Assembly (NCBI RefSeq): GCF_000346465.2
Contig: NC_034009.1
Coordinates: 31,971,251-32,035,250, forward strand
From: Prunus persica
Lineage: Eukaryota; Streptophyta; Magnoliopsida; Rosales; Rosaceae
Reading direction: 5' to 3'
Length of the DNA stretch: 64,000 nucleotides
The translations under genes were made by a program, and so were the position numbers. Below the pieces are notes generated by a model. The model did no database searches. It was not told where the DNA came from and saw only the letters and a program-made list of their open reading frames with translations. This document shows, piece by piece, positions 1 through 10,728 of this stretch (position 1 is the stretch's first letter; each line of letters opens with the position of its first letter).

Positions 1-56
1 CTTCCATTGAAAACGAACACACACAGCCAGCGCAGCAAATATATTCATATATTCAT

Positions 57-272
57 ATGGCTGCTCTCAACCACAGCTGCGAAGAAGCAACCTCCACTGC
101 TACTAGTTCTCATCATCGATATCATGGTGGTGCTTCTGCTTTCATGGCCCCTCGCTGGATCCCAAAACGGGGCCAAGTTCTCAAGAAGGTTCTCAAGACC
201 GTCTTTTCTTGTCTCTGTTTTGATCATCATCAGCTCAAACACACATCATCATCAAACCCCACCAAATATTAA
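57..272 (+). CDS. Small basic protein of unknown function (71 aa)
   Basis: A complete ATG-to-TAA ORF of 71 codons. Residues 1-30 are rich in Ser, Thr and His. They are followed by a basic stretch, APRWIPKRGQVLKKVLK (residues 31-47), that could form an amphipathic helix, and then by a Cys-Leu-Cys-Phe motif that could be lipidated or bind metal. The core looks like something under selection rather than a random ORF, but I cannot place it in a named family. Only 56 bases lie upstream, so the promoter is outside the window and an upstream exon cannot be excluded. The overlapping frames are longer but have no ATG or no recognisable protein. It could still be a chance ORF. Confidence 0.45.
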   Translation: MAALNHSCEEATSTATSSHHRYHGGASAFMAPRWIPKRGQVLKKVLKTVFSCLCFDHHQLKHTSSSNPTKY

Positions 273-1084
273 TCCACAAATTAACGCTTCTTCTTCATCA
301 CTCACCTTTTCCAACTTAATAATAAGCTAATTAAGAAGAAGGCTGAATGATGAGAGCGGGGGTGACTCCTTTTTGGCTGTTTTCCATTTCCGTGTCAGAA
401 TCAGTTGGGTCGCTAGCTAGCTAGCTAAGTCTGTTAGATTTTGTGTCCTTTTGATTGTTGCATTATTCTGGACCTCATCACACGTACGTACCTTCCTTCG
501 TTTTGTTTAGATTCTTTGTTTGTTCGCGGGATGTTCTTGAGATTTGATATAGTGACTTTTTTTTATTATCGAGAGTAACTAACTTCTTCAATCAGTCTCT
601 CGAGAATGTAGTCCTAGTCCCGCCTTATCTAATTGCAAATCAATTATAATATATGTGCATTCAATCAATCATTTTCTTAATTACGATCCTAAATAATAAT
701 ATTTGCAATGTGATTCTTTCTCTCTTCTTGATTTAAAGATGACAAGAGCAGAATGAGCTGTTTTTTCTAATTCCAAGGGAGCCGCCGAAGCTCAAAAACA
801 AAATTGCATAAACAAGCTTGTGGGTCTATTCGTATTTCGCGCTGCGTTGGCAAATTTATATCATCCAGACTCCAGATTGACATGGTCCAATACCAATTTT
901 GCATATCATCCCCAAAGTCAACGGCCTGTGCACTGCATATATTATCATGCTATCTACTATTGGCCAGGCTTCCGTCATGAAGCATCGCAAAACACTTTGA
1001 TTCGTTAATGATTTCAACATTACATCATGCACTCGTTATTTTATTTTATTCTTTTACGGGCGCGCCAAATAACAGTTTCGTAAA
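273..1084. other. Spacer without supported gene
   Basis: AT-rich sequence downstream of the first small ORF. A short GCTA repeat lies near 412-427. No ORF here resembles a protein family. The first copy of the target-site duplication of the MITE that follows is at 1076-1084. Confidence 0.6.
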
Positions 1085-1232
1085 GGGTCATGCTAGGGAG
1101 ACCAACTTTAGATACCAACTTGTGTACCAACTCTCTAATAGAGGTGTAGCCCACCAATACAATGGGTCCCACACTCTATTAGAGAGTTGGTACACAAGTT
1201 GGTATCTAAAGTTGGTCTCCCTAGCATTTTCC
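1085..1232. mobile_element. Mutator-type MITE, 148 bp, near-perfect hairpin
   Basis: The two arms, 1090-1143 and 1174-1227, are exact 54-base reverse complements, separated by a 30-base loop. The outer few bases match less well (GGGTC against GGAAA). A 9-base direct repeat TTTCGTAAA flanks the element at 1076-1084 and 1233-1241. A 9-base target-site duplication with long terminal inverted repeats is the hallmark of Mutator-like elements. There is no coding capacity, so it must have been moved by a transposase encoded elsewhere. The undamaged arms suggest a recent insertion, and a transcript through it would form a long perfect hairpin. Confidence 0.9.
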
Positions 1233-1417
1233 TTTCGTAAAATATAAATTTTACTTATATAAAAAGAAAGAATCTTTGACCTATTACTGTAGTAAGTATT
1301 GACCACTTCCCGTTGCGGTTGATACGGGCAACGCTTGGACTGAAGACTTTTGACTTTTGCTTTGACCCATTAACTATATGACGACAGCATAAGCTAATGG
1401 TAATGATGCCAACAAAA

Positions 1418-1483
1418 TATATATATATATATATATATATTTGTTTTTTAAAAAGCATCAGCAGTTTTTTTTTTTTTTTTTTT
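1418..1483. repeat. (AT)n microsatellite followed by poly-T
   Basis: An uninterrupted AT dinucleotide run at about 1418-1441 is followed, after a short gap, by a run of T at about 1466-1483. Simple-sequence DNA with no coding potential. Confidence 0.85.
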
Positions 1484-1615
1484 GGTAAAGCAATTATTGT
1501 TTCAATCTTGGTGGCTAATTAATTATGGTGTTATAATAAGCCATCTTTTCCACAAAAAAATATATATATATTAATAAAATTATTGGGCCAATATTGATTC
1601 TGAAGCAGACGCAAT

Positions 1616-3302
1616 TAGAGGTGTCAAACGGGCCGTGCCGGGCCGGTCCAACTCATTTAAACTCGTGCCTTTAATGTATTCGTGCCGTGCCGTGCCGGCC
1701 CATTTAATTTATCGGGCCGTGCCGTGCTGGCCCATTTAGTAAAATCATTGATCCCAGCCCGGCCCAAAGTCCAAGTCCATATTGAAACGGGCCGTGCCGT
1801 GCTTGGGCCGTGCCCGTGCTAGTGCTCGGGCCATACTCGGGCCCAAGAACAAGCCCATTTAATTTGAATTTTTTTTACTTGATTTTTTTTTCCCACTAGA
1901 TAATTAAAATTATAAACATAAAACATATAACTAGAAGCAAGGAATGATGAATTATTTGAAAACATTAATAATCAATTATGGGCAACTACTATTATCTATA
2001 TCAATGAATTCAAGCAAAATTTCACTATATACAACTCTCTATCCGGCTTTCTGTCAAATTTATTCTCAATGGGGTTAATGTGTTGAGCTTTTTATACATA
2101 ATCTATTAATTATATTGAGCTTTTATACAAGTCCTACTCAACTTCTATCTGTAAAACCAATTTGAGCTTCTTCTATCTTTCATATTCCAATTAACAGACT
2201 CGGTATTATGATCTTTTTGGGGTTAATGTATATAAGAACTCTCTCAAAAAGACTAAGAAAAGAATGTTTGAAAATCCAAACCAGATACTTACCATTCAAT
2301 TGGACTGAATCTTCCTTCTTGTCTCCCAATTTGAACATAGAAGGTAAAATCTGCAAAACTCACACCAAAAAATCAAAAAATTTAGACTGTTGTCTTTGAT
2401 AAATAATTAAAAAATAAAAATAAAAACAAGCTCAGACCCTACAATCAATGTTTCTCACAAAGTTTGAGCAACCAAACATAGAAACTATACGGTTAAAGCT
2501 CTTACCTTGTAAATCCAATTCTGTAGTATCAGAGAAAGCTCGTAAGCCGCCAAATACAAGTATCGCAACAGTAACAGCACAAAAGAATTGATCGTTCGCA
2601 AGCTATTTAGATGCCTCCAACACAGGTTTTGGGTTTTTATGATGCTATATGGATCTTCCAACACAGATTTGGGGTTTTTATAATTGGGGGTATTTCCTAA
2701 AGATTTATGATATATTGGAAGACGAAGAGGAGATGCAGAAATCGAGAGGAAGAGGAGGAGACGCTGCTTTGTTTTCATTGCTTCTTCACGAATCACGCAC
2801 GGCTCCTAGAGTCTAGACGCTTTGAGTTTGAGTCCAACTCCAACTCTCCAACTCCAAATCTATTTGTTATGTCATCAAGGCTGGGTGGTTGTTTGTCAAG
2901 TGTTTTTATTAAGTCACTTAAGTCTGCCGGTAAGTAATTGGTCATTGCATCAATTTTTTATATTTTTTATTTTATTTTATTTACTTGCTGTTCTAAGTTC
3001 CAAGTTCCAACTTGGTAGTGAAAAAATGCAGTAGATGATTTAAGTGGGCTCGGGCTCGTGTCGTGCTTGGAGCGGGCTCGGGCTCGTGCCGTGCTTGGAG
3101 CGGGCTCGGGCTAAGCCCGTCTCATGTCGGGCCACGGGCCGGCCCGGTCCATTGGACCTTTTTTTAAATCCCAGCCCGGTCTAAGCTTTCGTGCCGTGCC
3201 GAGCACGGCCCATTAATATTCGTGCTCGTGCCGCGCCGTGCCTCATTTAAATGGGATGAACTCGTGCCGTGCTGGGCCGGCCCGACCCGTTTGACACCTC
3301 TA
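1616..3302. mobile_element. Non-autonomous hAT-superfamily transposon, 1.69 kb
   Basis: Both ends carry the 17-base terminal inverted repeat TAGAGGTGTCAAACGGG (1616-1632 and its complement at 3286-3302). The element is bounded by an 8-base duplication GACGCAAT at 1608-1615 and 3303-3310. An 8-base duplication with TIRs beginning TAGNG is diagnostic of hAT. The subterminal zones (about 1630-1860 and 3045-3290) are GC-rich and made of many short direct and inverted copies of GGGCCGTGCC-like words, typical of hAT transposase-binding repeats. The interior (about 1870-3030) is AT-rich and contains no transposase-like ORF, so it is a deletion derivative or a non-autonomous family member. Confidence 0.9.
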
Positions 3303-4796
3303 GACGCAATGATGTAATAAGGACAACCCAGTAGGCATTAATATTGGGGCAATATGAATTCAGAAGCAATTATGGAATCAGGGCCTAAGCGGGCCTGCAT
3401 AACTTTGTTTGACTGAGGTCCAAGGAGGAAGAGATCGGATCATGTTTTATCTGGACTTGCTAATAACCTTGTTATAAAAGTTCAAGTCCAATTCTTTGAC
3501 TCAGGTCGTTGTGAACATATCCACAGAAAATAAAATAAAAAACAGCAGAAAGCTTGGTGAGTATTTTATTTAAAAAGAATTTAAAGAGTGAAATCCCAAT
3601 GGAGGGTATGTTTAAATAAAAAAGAGAATCCAATTCTCACAATATTGGGGATTTGGAAAAGCAAAAGTGGATGGCATTCTCACATATACCAAGGATTTTG
3701 TTTTTCCATTGTTTTTCTTCTTTTTTGAAGATACAAAGAAAAGGGGAAATCATTTACTTGACTGCCATGATTCTCATATATACCAAGGATTTGGAGAGTT
3801 ATGATTCAATCTCAGGGAGATTAAGATGTACAGAACACTTCATTTTGCATTTTAAAGGTAGAAGCAGAAAACACATTGATCCCTTGCTTCCATATTTCAT
3901 TCGAACCTCCTACTCATCCTTTTAGGTCATCTCTCTCTCCCCCTTTGCTACGCTTGTTTGATTTCTCTCTTTTTTCTTTATTTACTTTTCTTTTGGAATA
4001 TATACTTCACCTTTTATTTTCTTTAAATATAATTGAATGGGTAGTACTAGCTACTGTAATGTGTAAGTGTAGTCTTTATTTTCAAATAAATAGAATCCCA
4101 TTCTATGTCCGTCCGGATAAACATTTGTGTGCCACTGAAATAATATTAAGTCATATCTGATAATTTTTTTATTTGATATAATATGATTCGCTGGAAATTA
4201 ATAATATTTCTTTTCTAGTCTGTCCCACTGGTAGTGTAAGTGTTGTGTGGCTTCTCCACCACCTGACCTATATATTATATATCGATTCTGCAATATCCAA
4301 AGAAATTTGAGTAGAAAAAGATGAAAAGCTGCTTCTTCTTTCTTTTCTTCACCTAAAGCAAGAAAAATGATTTCTCGTTGTAATGAGACAAAACATCCAA
4401 TCCCTGTCGTCACTCCTTTGCCACTCTCGCACCAAGATCAGCCACGTAGGCATGCTGCTTGCTAGCTAGGATATGATGTGATGTGCTGCTCGCTTTTTCG
4501 TGCCTCCTCCTTCAAGTTGAGGCCGCACCCGCATGAGATATGTATATTAAAGATTTGCATCAGGAAAAGTCAAAGGGTATTACCATTAGACGGTTGTGAT
4601 GCAGGCGCATATAACTGGGTGCATGTTTTATATGGTCCCACATATTAGATATTGTCTTGTATCCTGGGCCAAGTTTGAAATTTGCGTGTTGACCGGAGAC
4701 CTATATATATATATATATATATATGCGAATGCGATGCAGACGAAAAAGAAGACATGCACCACAGCCACAGGCCACAGGCCACAGGCCACATCACAT

Positions 4797-4836
4797 GAAG
4801 AGAAGAGAAGAGAAGAGAAGAGAAGAGAAGAGAAGA
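4797..4836. repeat. (AGAAG)n pentanucleotide array
   Basis: About eight tandem copies of AGAAG. Just upstream (4762-4788) is a short tandem run of CCACAGG. Simple-sequence DNA that could be length-polymorphic. Confidence 0.9.
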
Positions 4837-5549
4837 ATATTATTCTAGGCATTGGCAAGGCAGGCATTAGTTAACGATCAGAACAGTATTAGTCTAATGA
4901 TTGGTGCACTCTTTAAAGTTTTATAAATTTATAGGAACCTAGCTTACTGGCTAGCTTAAAGTCTTGGTCTCATATATTATATAAATGATATGTCTGTTTG
5001 TGTGTAGAAATTGGAAAATGATTTGTACTACTTGTAGTGGAAGTAGTTGGAGTCTTGCAGAAGGAGGTATCTGCAGCAGGTACGTAGCAGAAAAAGAAAA
5101 GGTAAAGTAAAGGAGATGGGAATGAATTAATTAATGGGAGATGATAAAGCTTTCATTCATCACCAATCCAACACCATAAGGTAAAAGATTATGTCTATGG
5201 TGGTACATCCACCCATCTTATATTCAACAAATATATATGTGACCTGAATTTCCACTTATTTGAGTCTGATTTTCGTTGTTGTTGGATAGTTTGTTTGTCC
5301 CCACTTGAACTAGACAAATGACCAACCCTACTTTACTTTACACCTTGAGATCGAGAACAACGGCATTAATTACACTGCCTTGTAGGCAGGTCCCTGTGTC
5401 AGGCAAGCTTTAACCTTTGAAGAGAGGCATGCATTTTCGTTACTATTCGCTTCTTTTTCCATTATTTTGACTTGAGAAATCTTCTGTGTTGTTTGTTGCA
5501 CACATTTATTGTCAAAGTAGTCAGTACAACAAACAAAGACGTGACAGAG

Positions 5550-5551
<2 letters not shown>

Positions 5552-5582
<31 letters not shown>
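5552..5582. repeat. (TAA)n trinucleotide array
   Basis: About ten uninterrupted TAA/ATA units, about 220 bases downstream of the XRI1-like stop codon (that gene is on the minus strand). Confidence 0.9.
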
Positions 5583-5583
<1 letters not shown>

Positions 5584-5800
5584 GTTCTTAATCAATTCAC
5601 TATGTGTAAAAGTAACAACCCATAACACATGTTACACATTCACTTAGGTTTCTGTTCTATACAATTCAAGAGAGAAGATATTTAATTAACTAGCTAATGA
5701 AGAATTAAAGATGAGAGATGGATCATCGAACACTGAAGCATATATGTTATAGCAAGGTGCATGCGTAGCTAGCTAGCTGGCTGGCTGATGAGGTTGATTT

Positions 5801-6939
5801 TTAACCTTTGGTTCTGATAATAGTGATGGTGCCTCTGCCCTGAGTGTGAATTCTGGTAAGGGCCACCACAGCTTTGCCAGAAAGGCCAGGGCCATCAGCA
5901 GACACGCATGGCCGACACGCAAAGTCCCCGACTGGATGTCGTACTGGCCTTGTTGGCGGCATTAGGATCCTCTCGTTGATGTCGTTTAAGGTAATGTCCC
6001 CTTCTACTCCGCCCGGCTTCACCAATGCAAATGGATAAACCACCTTTCTTATCACCCCCTTCTTCTTTCTCCTCTTTTCATCACTGCTGCTACCACCTAC
6101 TACTGCTCATCCAATTTTAATAATCTATTAATTATACATATTTGTTTTTACGTTCGTACCCAATTTATATTATATATAGGCACAACTTTTGATTGAGTGA
6201 GCGAAAGAAAGAAAAATATATGTACCTGCAGCTGGACGAGCAGGTAAATAATCAGAGTTGGTATTGGCTGAGTCCTCTTTGTAAGAAGAAGAAGAGGAGG
6301 AATCAATAGCTTCAGGAGCTGGCATTGGTGCCTCTTCTGCTGTGTTTATCTTTGTAACTCTGTTTGTCTCCTCACAGACTCTGCTGATTGGTGTGGTTAT
6401 ACTTACAGGATCACCCGGTAGAACTGAAAGTAAATCCAACTTTAATTAGTCTTTAAATTCCATAATTAATAAGAAACAAACAAACCAGTAATTTAAAATA
6501 ATTACCTGAAAGCGCACTGGAACTGGTTAGCTGGGTCATGCAGTCAAAATTCTCAGAAAATTCCCAGTGTGAATTCCAGTGGCTCTGTTAATTCCAAGTA
6601 GAATATGTAAATATGTCAGCGTGAAATTAATTTAAAAAACAGGGCATGCCATGCAGTAGAGATAGAGAAGTAGGTACCTTTTCAAGAACACTAGTCGTAG
6701 TAGCGGAATGGTTGATCTCGTTATCGGTATACAAGAGCACCCGTCTTCTTTTGGAAGGCTCGCTAAATTCAAGCAAAGCATCTTCCAAGTACCCCGTTGA
6801 GAAATCTGACTGATCTACCAGTGGAGGTGAGCAACACGGTGCCTTCATCATCATCGTCATCATCATGTACTCATCCATAGCTGCAACAATATAAAGACAA
6901 GAAGTTTATATAAGGAAGGAATGTAGACAGAAAACAAAA

Positions 6940-6979
<40 letters not shown>

Positions 6980-7112
6980 CAAAAGCAGAAGTGGAAGTGG
7001 CGGTGGTGGTACCTAAAGACATTCTGTCTGTGTTGTTGACAAGTCCAAGGTGGTTGTTATGAGAATCCCAAGCTAGGGAAGAGCTGTAGAGGCTACTGCT
7101 TGTGTAAGCCAT
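5801..7112 (-). CDS. XRI1: XRI1-like protein (X-ray induced transcript 1 family), 293 aa
   Basis: Five exons join in frame: 7112-7013, 6880-6678, 6584-6506, 6423-6226 and 6102-5801, all with GT-AG introns, giving 293 residues. The C-terminal exon carries the most conserved block of the family: a basic RRKKKG stretch, YPFALVKPGG, LNDINERILMPPTRPVRHP, FACRPCVSADGPGLSGKAVV, and the end TIIRTKG. The middle carries DFSTGYLEDALLEF followed by KRRR, and exon 3 encodes HWEFSENFDCMTQ. Arabidopsis XRI1 is a plant-specific nuclear protein induced by ionising radiation that binds the meiotic recombination factor MND1 and is needed for DNA repair and meiosis. Whether this copy is XRI1 itself or one of its paralogues cannot be decided here. 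The start at 7112 was chosen because the in-frame ATG at 7178 lies at about the expected transcription start of the TATA box at 7204-7212. Confidence 0.88.
6945..6976. repeat. (GA)n tract in intron 1 of the XRI1-like gene
   Basis: About sixteen GA repeats on the plus strand, hence CT on the transcribed strand, inside intron 1 (6881-7012). A second GA tract lies in the promoter at 7248-7280. Confidence 0.85.
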
Positions 7113-7203
7113 GGACAAGCTTAGTATGATTTGATCTGATATAAATGAAATGTATGATCTACTAGGAATCAGGCCCATACATTAATTGATGCTGAAAATG
7201 CTT

Positions 7204-7212
7204 CTATTTATA
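7204..7212 (-). promoter_or_regulatory. TATA box of the XRI1-like gene
   Basis: On the minus strand this reads TATAAATAG, a consensus plant TATA box. It lies about 90 bases upstream of the chosen ATG (7112), implying a leader of roughly 60 bases. A GA run follows upstream at 7248-7280. Confidence 0.6.
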
Positions 7213-7242
7213 TTTATGTGCAAGCCTTAGCTTATAGCCCAG

Positions 7243-7247
<5 letters not shown>

Positions 7248-7280
<33 letters not shown>
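7248..7280. repeat. (GA)n tract in the XRI1-like promoter
   Basis: About sixteen GA units just upstream of the TATA box at 7204-7212. GA/CT runs are bound by plant BBR/BPC proteins; any role here is inference. Confidence 0.85.
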
Positions 7281-7286
<6 letters not shown>

Positions 7287-8749
7287 GTTAAAAAGAATCA
7301 TATGATTTCAGAAGAAGAAGCCAGTCAACGGCATTGCTTTTTTTATATTTAATTTTAAATTACAAAGAAAAAAAAGAGAGGAGAAAAAGTAGGGTGTCCC
7401 TTGGGATTCGGAAAATGTAGTCTCACTTTTATTAATTTTGTGTGGTTAAGATATGTATGCAATGGATATGTGTGTGGGGGACTAAATAATTGCAAAGGGT
7501 ACTCATATGATGATGTCTGCATTGCATGTAAAAAAGCAAATATTGTATTTGTAAGATTTGTAAGGCAAGGAAAAGATATGCCCCCATATCCTACGACTGT
7601 TACACACAAATTCAAATTTCGGCTTTTTCTTTTTTGTTTCCTACCGTCAACCCTTCTCCTTTGGGCACTTTTTTCTACACCTTCTCTCACCATCGTGAGG
7701 TCTTTTCACATCTGAATTCTCTTGGCTGGTTTAAATTGAGTTTGGGTTGGTCCCACTTCTTGGCATGCATGTTTGTGGGGTACACTGAAATGGATGGAAG
7801 AAGAAGAAGAATTCATATTTAATATGATGGGTGGGGTGGGTGAGTGTGGGACCGGTAGTTCCCTTTGATCATGGAGTTTGCGTGGCCAAAGTTTAGCTGA
7901 TGTGAGTCACCCACATTGTATTTCGTGGGGATGTTGATTGTTGCACAATCCGACGGCAGAGCATGTTTGTTCCATGTGTCGTACAGAGTTATTGTGTGGT
8001 GGTTTGTGCCAAAAACACACTCATCTTTAATCGGACGGTGACAAAGAGAATGGGCCGAGCCGAACATAAATGTTCGTATTGGACTTCTACGGAAGTCCAA
8101 TCAGAAGTACTCATTGAGCGTTATTAGGCCCATGGACAGCTGGATTCGTACCCATTTACTGCTAATGTCACAATTTAGCACTAATCCCTCTTCTCTGTGT
8201 GAGTGAGAATTTGAACTCGACAAAATGGGACCCCAAATTTTCACTGTGTTTAAGTAATAATGTAAAGCTTTCGGGGGTGCTTTTCTGCACATGCATACAC
8301 AGGTTGATAAAAATGCCCAATCTTTCAAAGTTTCTGGTTAAGAAATCATCATTATGGTCTCTTTTGATTCATTTGAATTGGATTTAAAATTATTAAATTC
8401 ATGCGTGATTGAATAGTTTCGTTCTGGATCCATCTTTTTATTTTCGGGTAATTTTCCATCTTTCTGTAAATTAATACATAAATGCTCATTTTCCGTACGT
8501 ATGAAAAGAAAATAGAGAAGAGAGAAAGATTGTGGTAACTTAAGGACAAGACAGGGATCATAATCCATTAAATAAGCGTAATTAGGACAAGAATATGACA
8601 TAAAATAGTATTAGTAGTGCCTGAAAGAGTCAACGATATCTCAGCAAATGACCCTTGGTAGGGTACATGTTTATTTCAACTTAACACACTAATCTCATTT
8701 GACATTGGATTTGCTGGTCCCCCTTTTATGTATTCGGCCAGCCAATGGC
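7281..8749. other. Spacer between XRI1-like and LTP genes, no supported gene
   Basis: This is the promoter side of the XRI1-like gene and the 3' side of the LTP gene. ORFs on both strands are low-complexity or lack family signatures. A GAAGAA run lies at about 7797-7811. No RNA gene was recognised. Confidence 0.55.
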
Positions 8750-9319
8750 TTATGGGACAACATATCCTGCAGGTGCAACACAGAGAATTACAAAGTCAGT
8801 CAAACACAAACAGATGAATAGCCATGTCACAAGCTCTATTATATATGTAAATGGATTTACCCACGGAACAGAAGAACAATAACAAAAGCCCAACCAAAGG
8901 GTAACAAAAATGGAAAAGCAATCTTGACAATCAATTAAGGGCATTATCATGTTTGTAAAAGCCCAAAGGGTGTATAGATACTTACTTCCGCACTTCTTTC
9001 CAGCACGTCGGTTCTTGATTTTGCATCTCTTTGGAATAGTGATAGCAATGGCGGGATTGATACCAGCCTGCTTTGCCAAAGGGGACAACAAAACAGCACA
9101 CAGGCATTTTGGGGCAGTACTTATCAAGGCCCCAACTTTGGTGCAACAAGTTGGAGGAACCTTGGCCCTCACATTTCTGGCTGAGCTCAAGCACGGGCTC
9201 AAGCTAGTTGCTGCTGACCTAATTGGGGTCTTTCCACATTCCCCAGCTGCACCAACTTCCTCAAAAAATGCTCTTGAAGCTACCAGAAACACAAACACAC
9301 AAACAAGGCAGCCTTTCAT
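8750..9319 (-). CDS. Secreted non-specific lipid-transfer protein-like (116 aa)
   Basis: Two exons, 9319-8986 and 8766-8750, give 116 residues ending RYVVP. Residues 1-25 are a signal peptide (KGCLVCVFVFLVASRAFF). The mature part has the eight-cysteine pattern C-C-CC-CxC-C-C of the LTP/2S-albumin/alpha-amylase-inhibitor fold: CGK near residue 28, the CC pair near 58, CLC near 72-74, and the last two in RCKIKNRRAGKKC. Such proteins bind lipids in the extracellular space. The basic C-terminus and KKCGRYVVP ending suggest a conserved type outside classical LTP1/LTP2. The ATG at 9319 is used because the codon at 9328 is TTG. The final exon encodes only about five residues. Its intron (8767-8985, 219 bases) is a multiple of three with no in-frame stop, so an unspliced transcript encodes a 189-residue form with a hydrophobic tail. 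Confidence 0.85.
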   Translation of the reverse strand: MKGCLVCVFVFLVASRAFFEEVGAAGECGKTPIRSAATSLSPCLSSARNVRAKVPPTCCTKVGALISTAPKCLCAVLLSPLAKQAGINPAIAITIPKRCKIKNRRAGKKCGSKYLYTLWAFTNMIMPLIDCQDCFSIFVTLWLGFCYCSSVPWVNPFTYIIELVTWLFICLCLTDFVILCVAPAGYVVP

Positions 9320-9400
9320 CTTGTTCAACCTCTTATGTAATGTATTAATTGCTAGACTAAGGCGCTGTGGTTCTTATGTCTTGTACACTGATCCACATAC

Positions 9401-9419
9401 ATATATATATATATATATA
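9401..9419 (-). promoter_or_regulatory. TATA-like (TA)n run upstream of the LTP gene
   Basis: A run of alternating T and A lies about 80 bases upstream of the ATG at 9319, a normal TATA-to-ATG distance in plants. It could equally be a simple microsatellite. Confidence 0.45.
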
Positions 9420-10630
9420 GCTTGAGGGGGAAACCGTGCTTTTGTACTAGTGCGGTGGTTGTGGAGACGTGGAAGGATGACTATGGTTTGTGCCCTAGTT
9501 TATTCAACATGTAATCATTTTGATTGAATTGCATGGGGTGTTCACACTGAGCATTAAGTTAGTGATACTACTTTCACAAGGTGACACAACATTAGATTTT
9601 GGTAAGCTGTGTCTATTGAGTTGAGTGCTTCTCCTTCGTTTTTCTTTTTTCCAGCATGTTCTTTTTGTCCGCACGAATTTGAGGTATGCTTTGAGTAGGT
9701 GAACATTTTCAGGAGAGTCTCCAAATTTTAGTTAAAATAGTTAGAAAACTATTATAGTAAACTACTTAAAATGTGTTTTCTCCAGTAATGTTCTCTATTT
9801 TGGCTAATCTGAAATATTTTATTATTATTTTATCTTTCTCTTTCTATCTCTTTCTCTTGCAAATCAAATATTTTAAAAAGAAAAGTAGAAATCCAACCCC
9901 ACCAATCTCCCAAATGTCTCTATCTCTCTCCTCCTAGCCAAATTCTCTCTCGTCCTTACTAGATATAGAAAGTCAAAAGTTGGTTCTCCAAACTAGAGAG
10001 CCAAGTAGAGAGTCTACTAGAATGAAGATTTTCCTTTTTTTTATAGCCAAAATAACTAAAGATGAAAGAATAGAGAGTTTGCTGGAGATGCTCGTGGAGT
10101 TTGAATACATCCATCTATCCCAGCAAAATCTTTAAACACCTACAACTCATGCCGACATCATATTTCAACAAGTCCAAATGGGCTTTTTTCTTTGAAGAAG
10201 GAAGACAACATGGGCTTCTTTATTGAAAAAAGAAAACATGGGCTTCTTTATTGAAGAAGGCCCAATGGGTTCAGCTTGCAGACACAAGATATGGGCCGTA
10301 AATTCCAACTGGGCTTCTTTTTATTGAAGAAAGTCTGGCTGCGTGGAATCGGAGGGTTCATATCATTAATAATGGTGAATCTTCTGAAGTAGTGTCCAAG
10401 ACAAGCCAAGAGAAAAAATTGCTTCATTTATCTCCCGTTCTTAAAAGAAGAAAGGAAAGTCTTAGTTTTAGAAAGAAAGGAAACTTCGTTCATTAATGGT
10501 CAATCTTCTGAAGTCGCAGAATGTTGTTGACTGTTGAAATGGAAGGAAATCTCCCAAATTAAACATCTTGTTCCCCACTGCATTCAACTGCCCTCCTCCG
10601 CCGACTTTCCGTCCCTCTCTCATCCGACAT
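9420..10630. other. Spacer upstream of LDH, with degenerate repeats
   Basis: No supported gene. At 9700-10100 a degenerate inverted similarity (AGAGTCTCCAAATTTTAG near 9714; CTCTATTTT words; GAGAGTTTGCTGGAGATG near 10073) looks like an old MITE. At 10176-10345 a TGGGCTTCTTTATTGAAGAA unit recurs about four times imperfectly. The words AATCTTCTGAAGT at 10377-10389 and 10502-10514 are a short direct duplication. Confidence 0.5.
10176..10345. repeat. Imperfect tandem repeat (GGGCTTCTTTATTGAAG units)
   Basis: Four diverged copies of a word based on GGGCTTCTTTATTGAAGAA, spaced unevenly, about 390 bases upstream of the LDH start codon. No function can be read from it. Confidence 0.6.
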
Positions 10631-10638
10631 TATAAAAC
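10631..10638 (+). promoter_or_regulatory. TATA box of LDH
   Basis: TATAAAAC sits 98 bases upstream of the LDH ATG at 10729, implying a leader of about 65 bases rich in ACA and CTC. It is the only good TATA box in the near upstream sequence. Confidence 0.6.
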
Positions 10639-10728
10639 CTCTCACTTTGTCTCTCTCAAGAACATCAACAGCAACACACACATATCTCAAACTCAAACAT
10701 ACATCGTAAGACAGCCATTACCGTTACC

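Larger units (their letters stand above)
3311..5800. other. Spacer without supported gene
   Basis: AT-rich. It contains a short imperfect direct repeat around 3679-3700 and 3771-3794 (ATACCAAGGATTT core), a TA run near 4702-4723, a pentanucleotide array and a TAA array. I see no ORF with a credible protein, no tRNA-like cloverleaf and no obvious microRNA hairpin. Confidence 0.6.

Noticed and set aside
2485..2796. 103-codon minus-strand ORF inside the hAT element
   Set aside because: Its repeated IIKTQNLCWRHL-like segment comes from a direct repeat in the DNA. There is no transposase or host-gene signature.
4596..4874. ORFs over the AGAAG array and CCACAGG repeats
   Set aside because: Low-complexity translation with no domain.
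7112..7178. Upstream in-frame ATG (7178) for the XRI1-like gene
   Set aside because: It lies at about the expected transcription start set by the TATA box at 7204-7212, so it is probably not in the mRNA.
8949..9425. 158-codon plus-strand ORF opposite the LTP gene
   Set aside because: Antisense shadow; the minus strand has the signal peptide and the eight-cysteine pattern.
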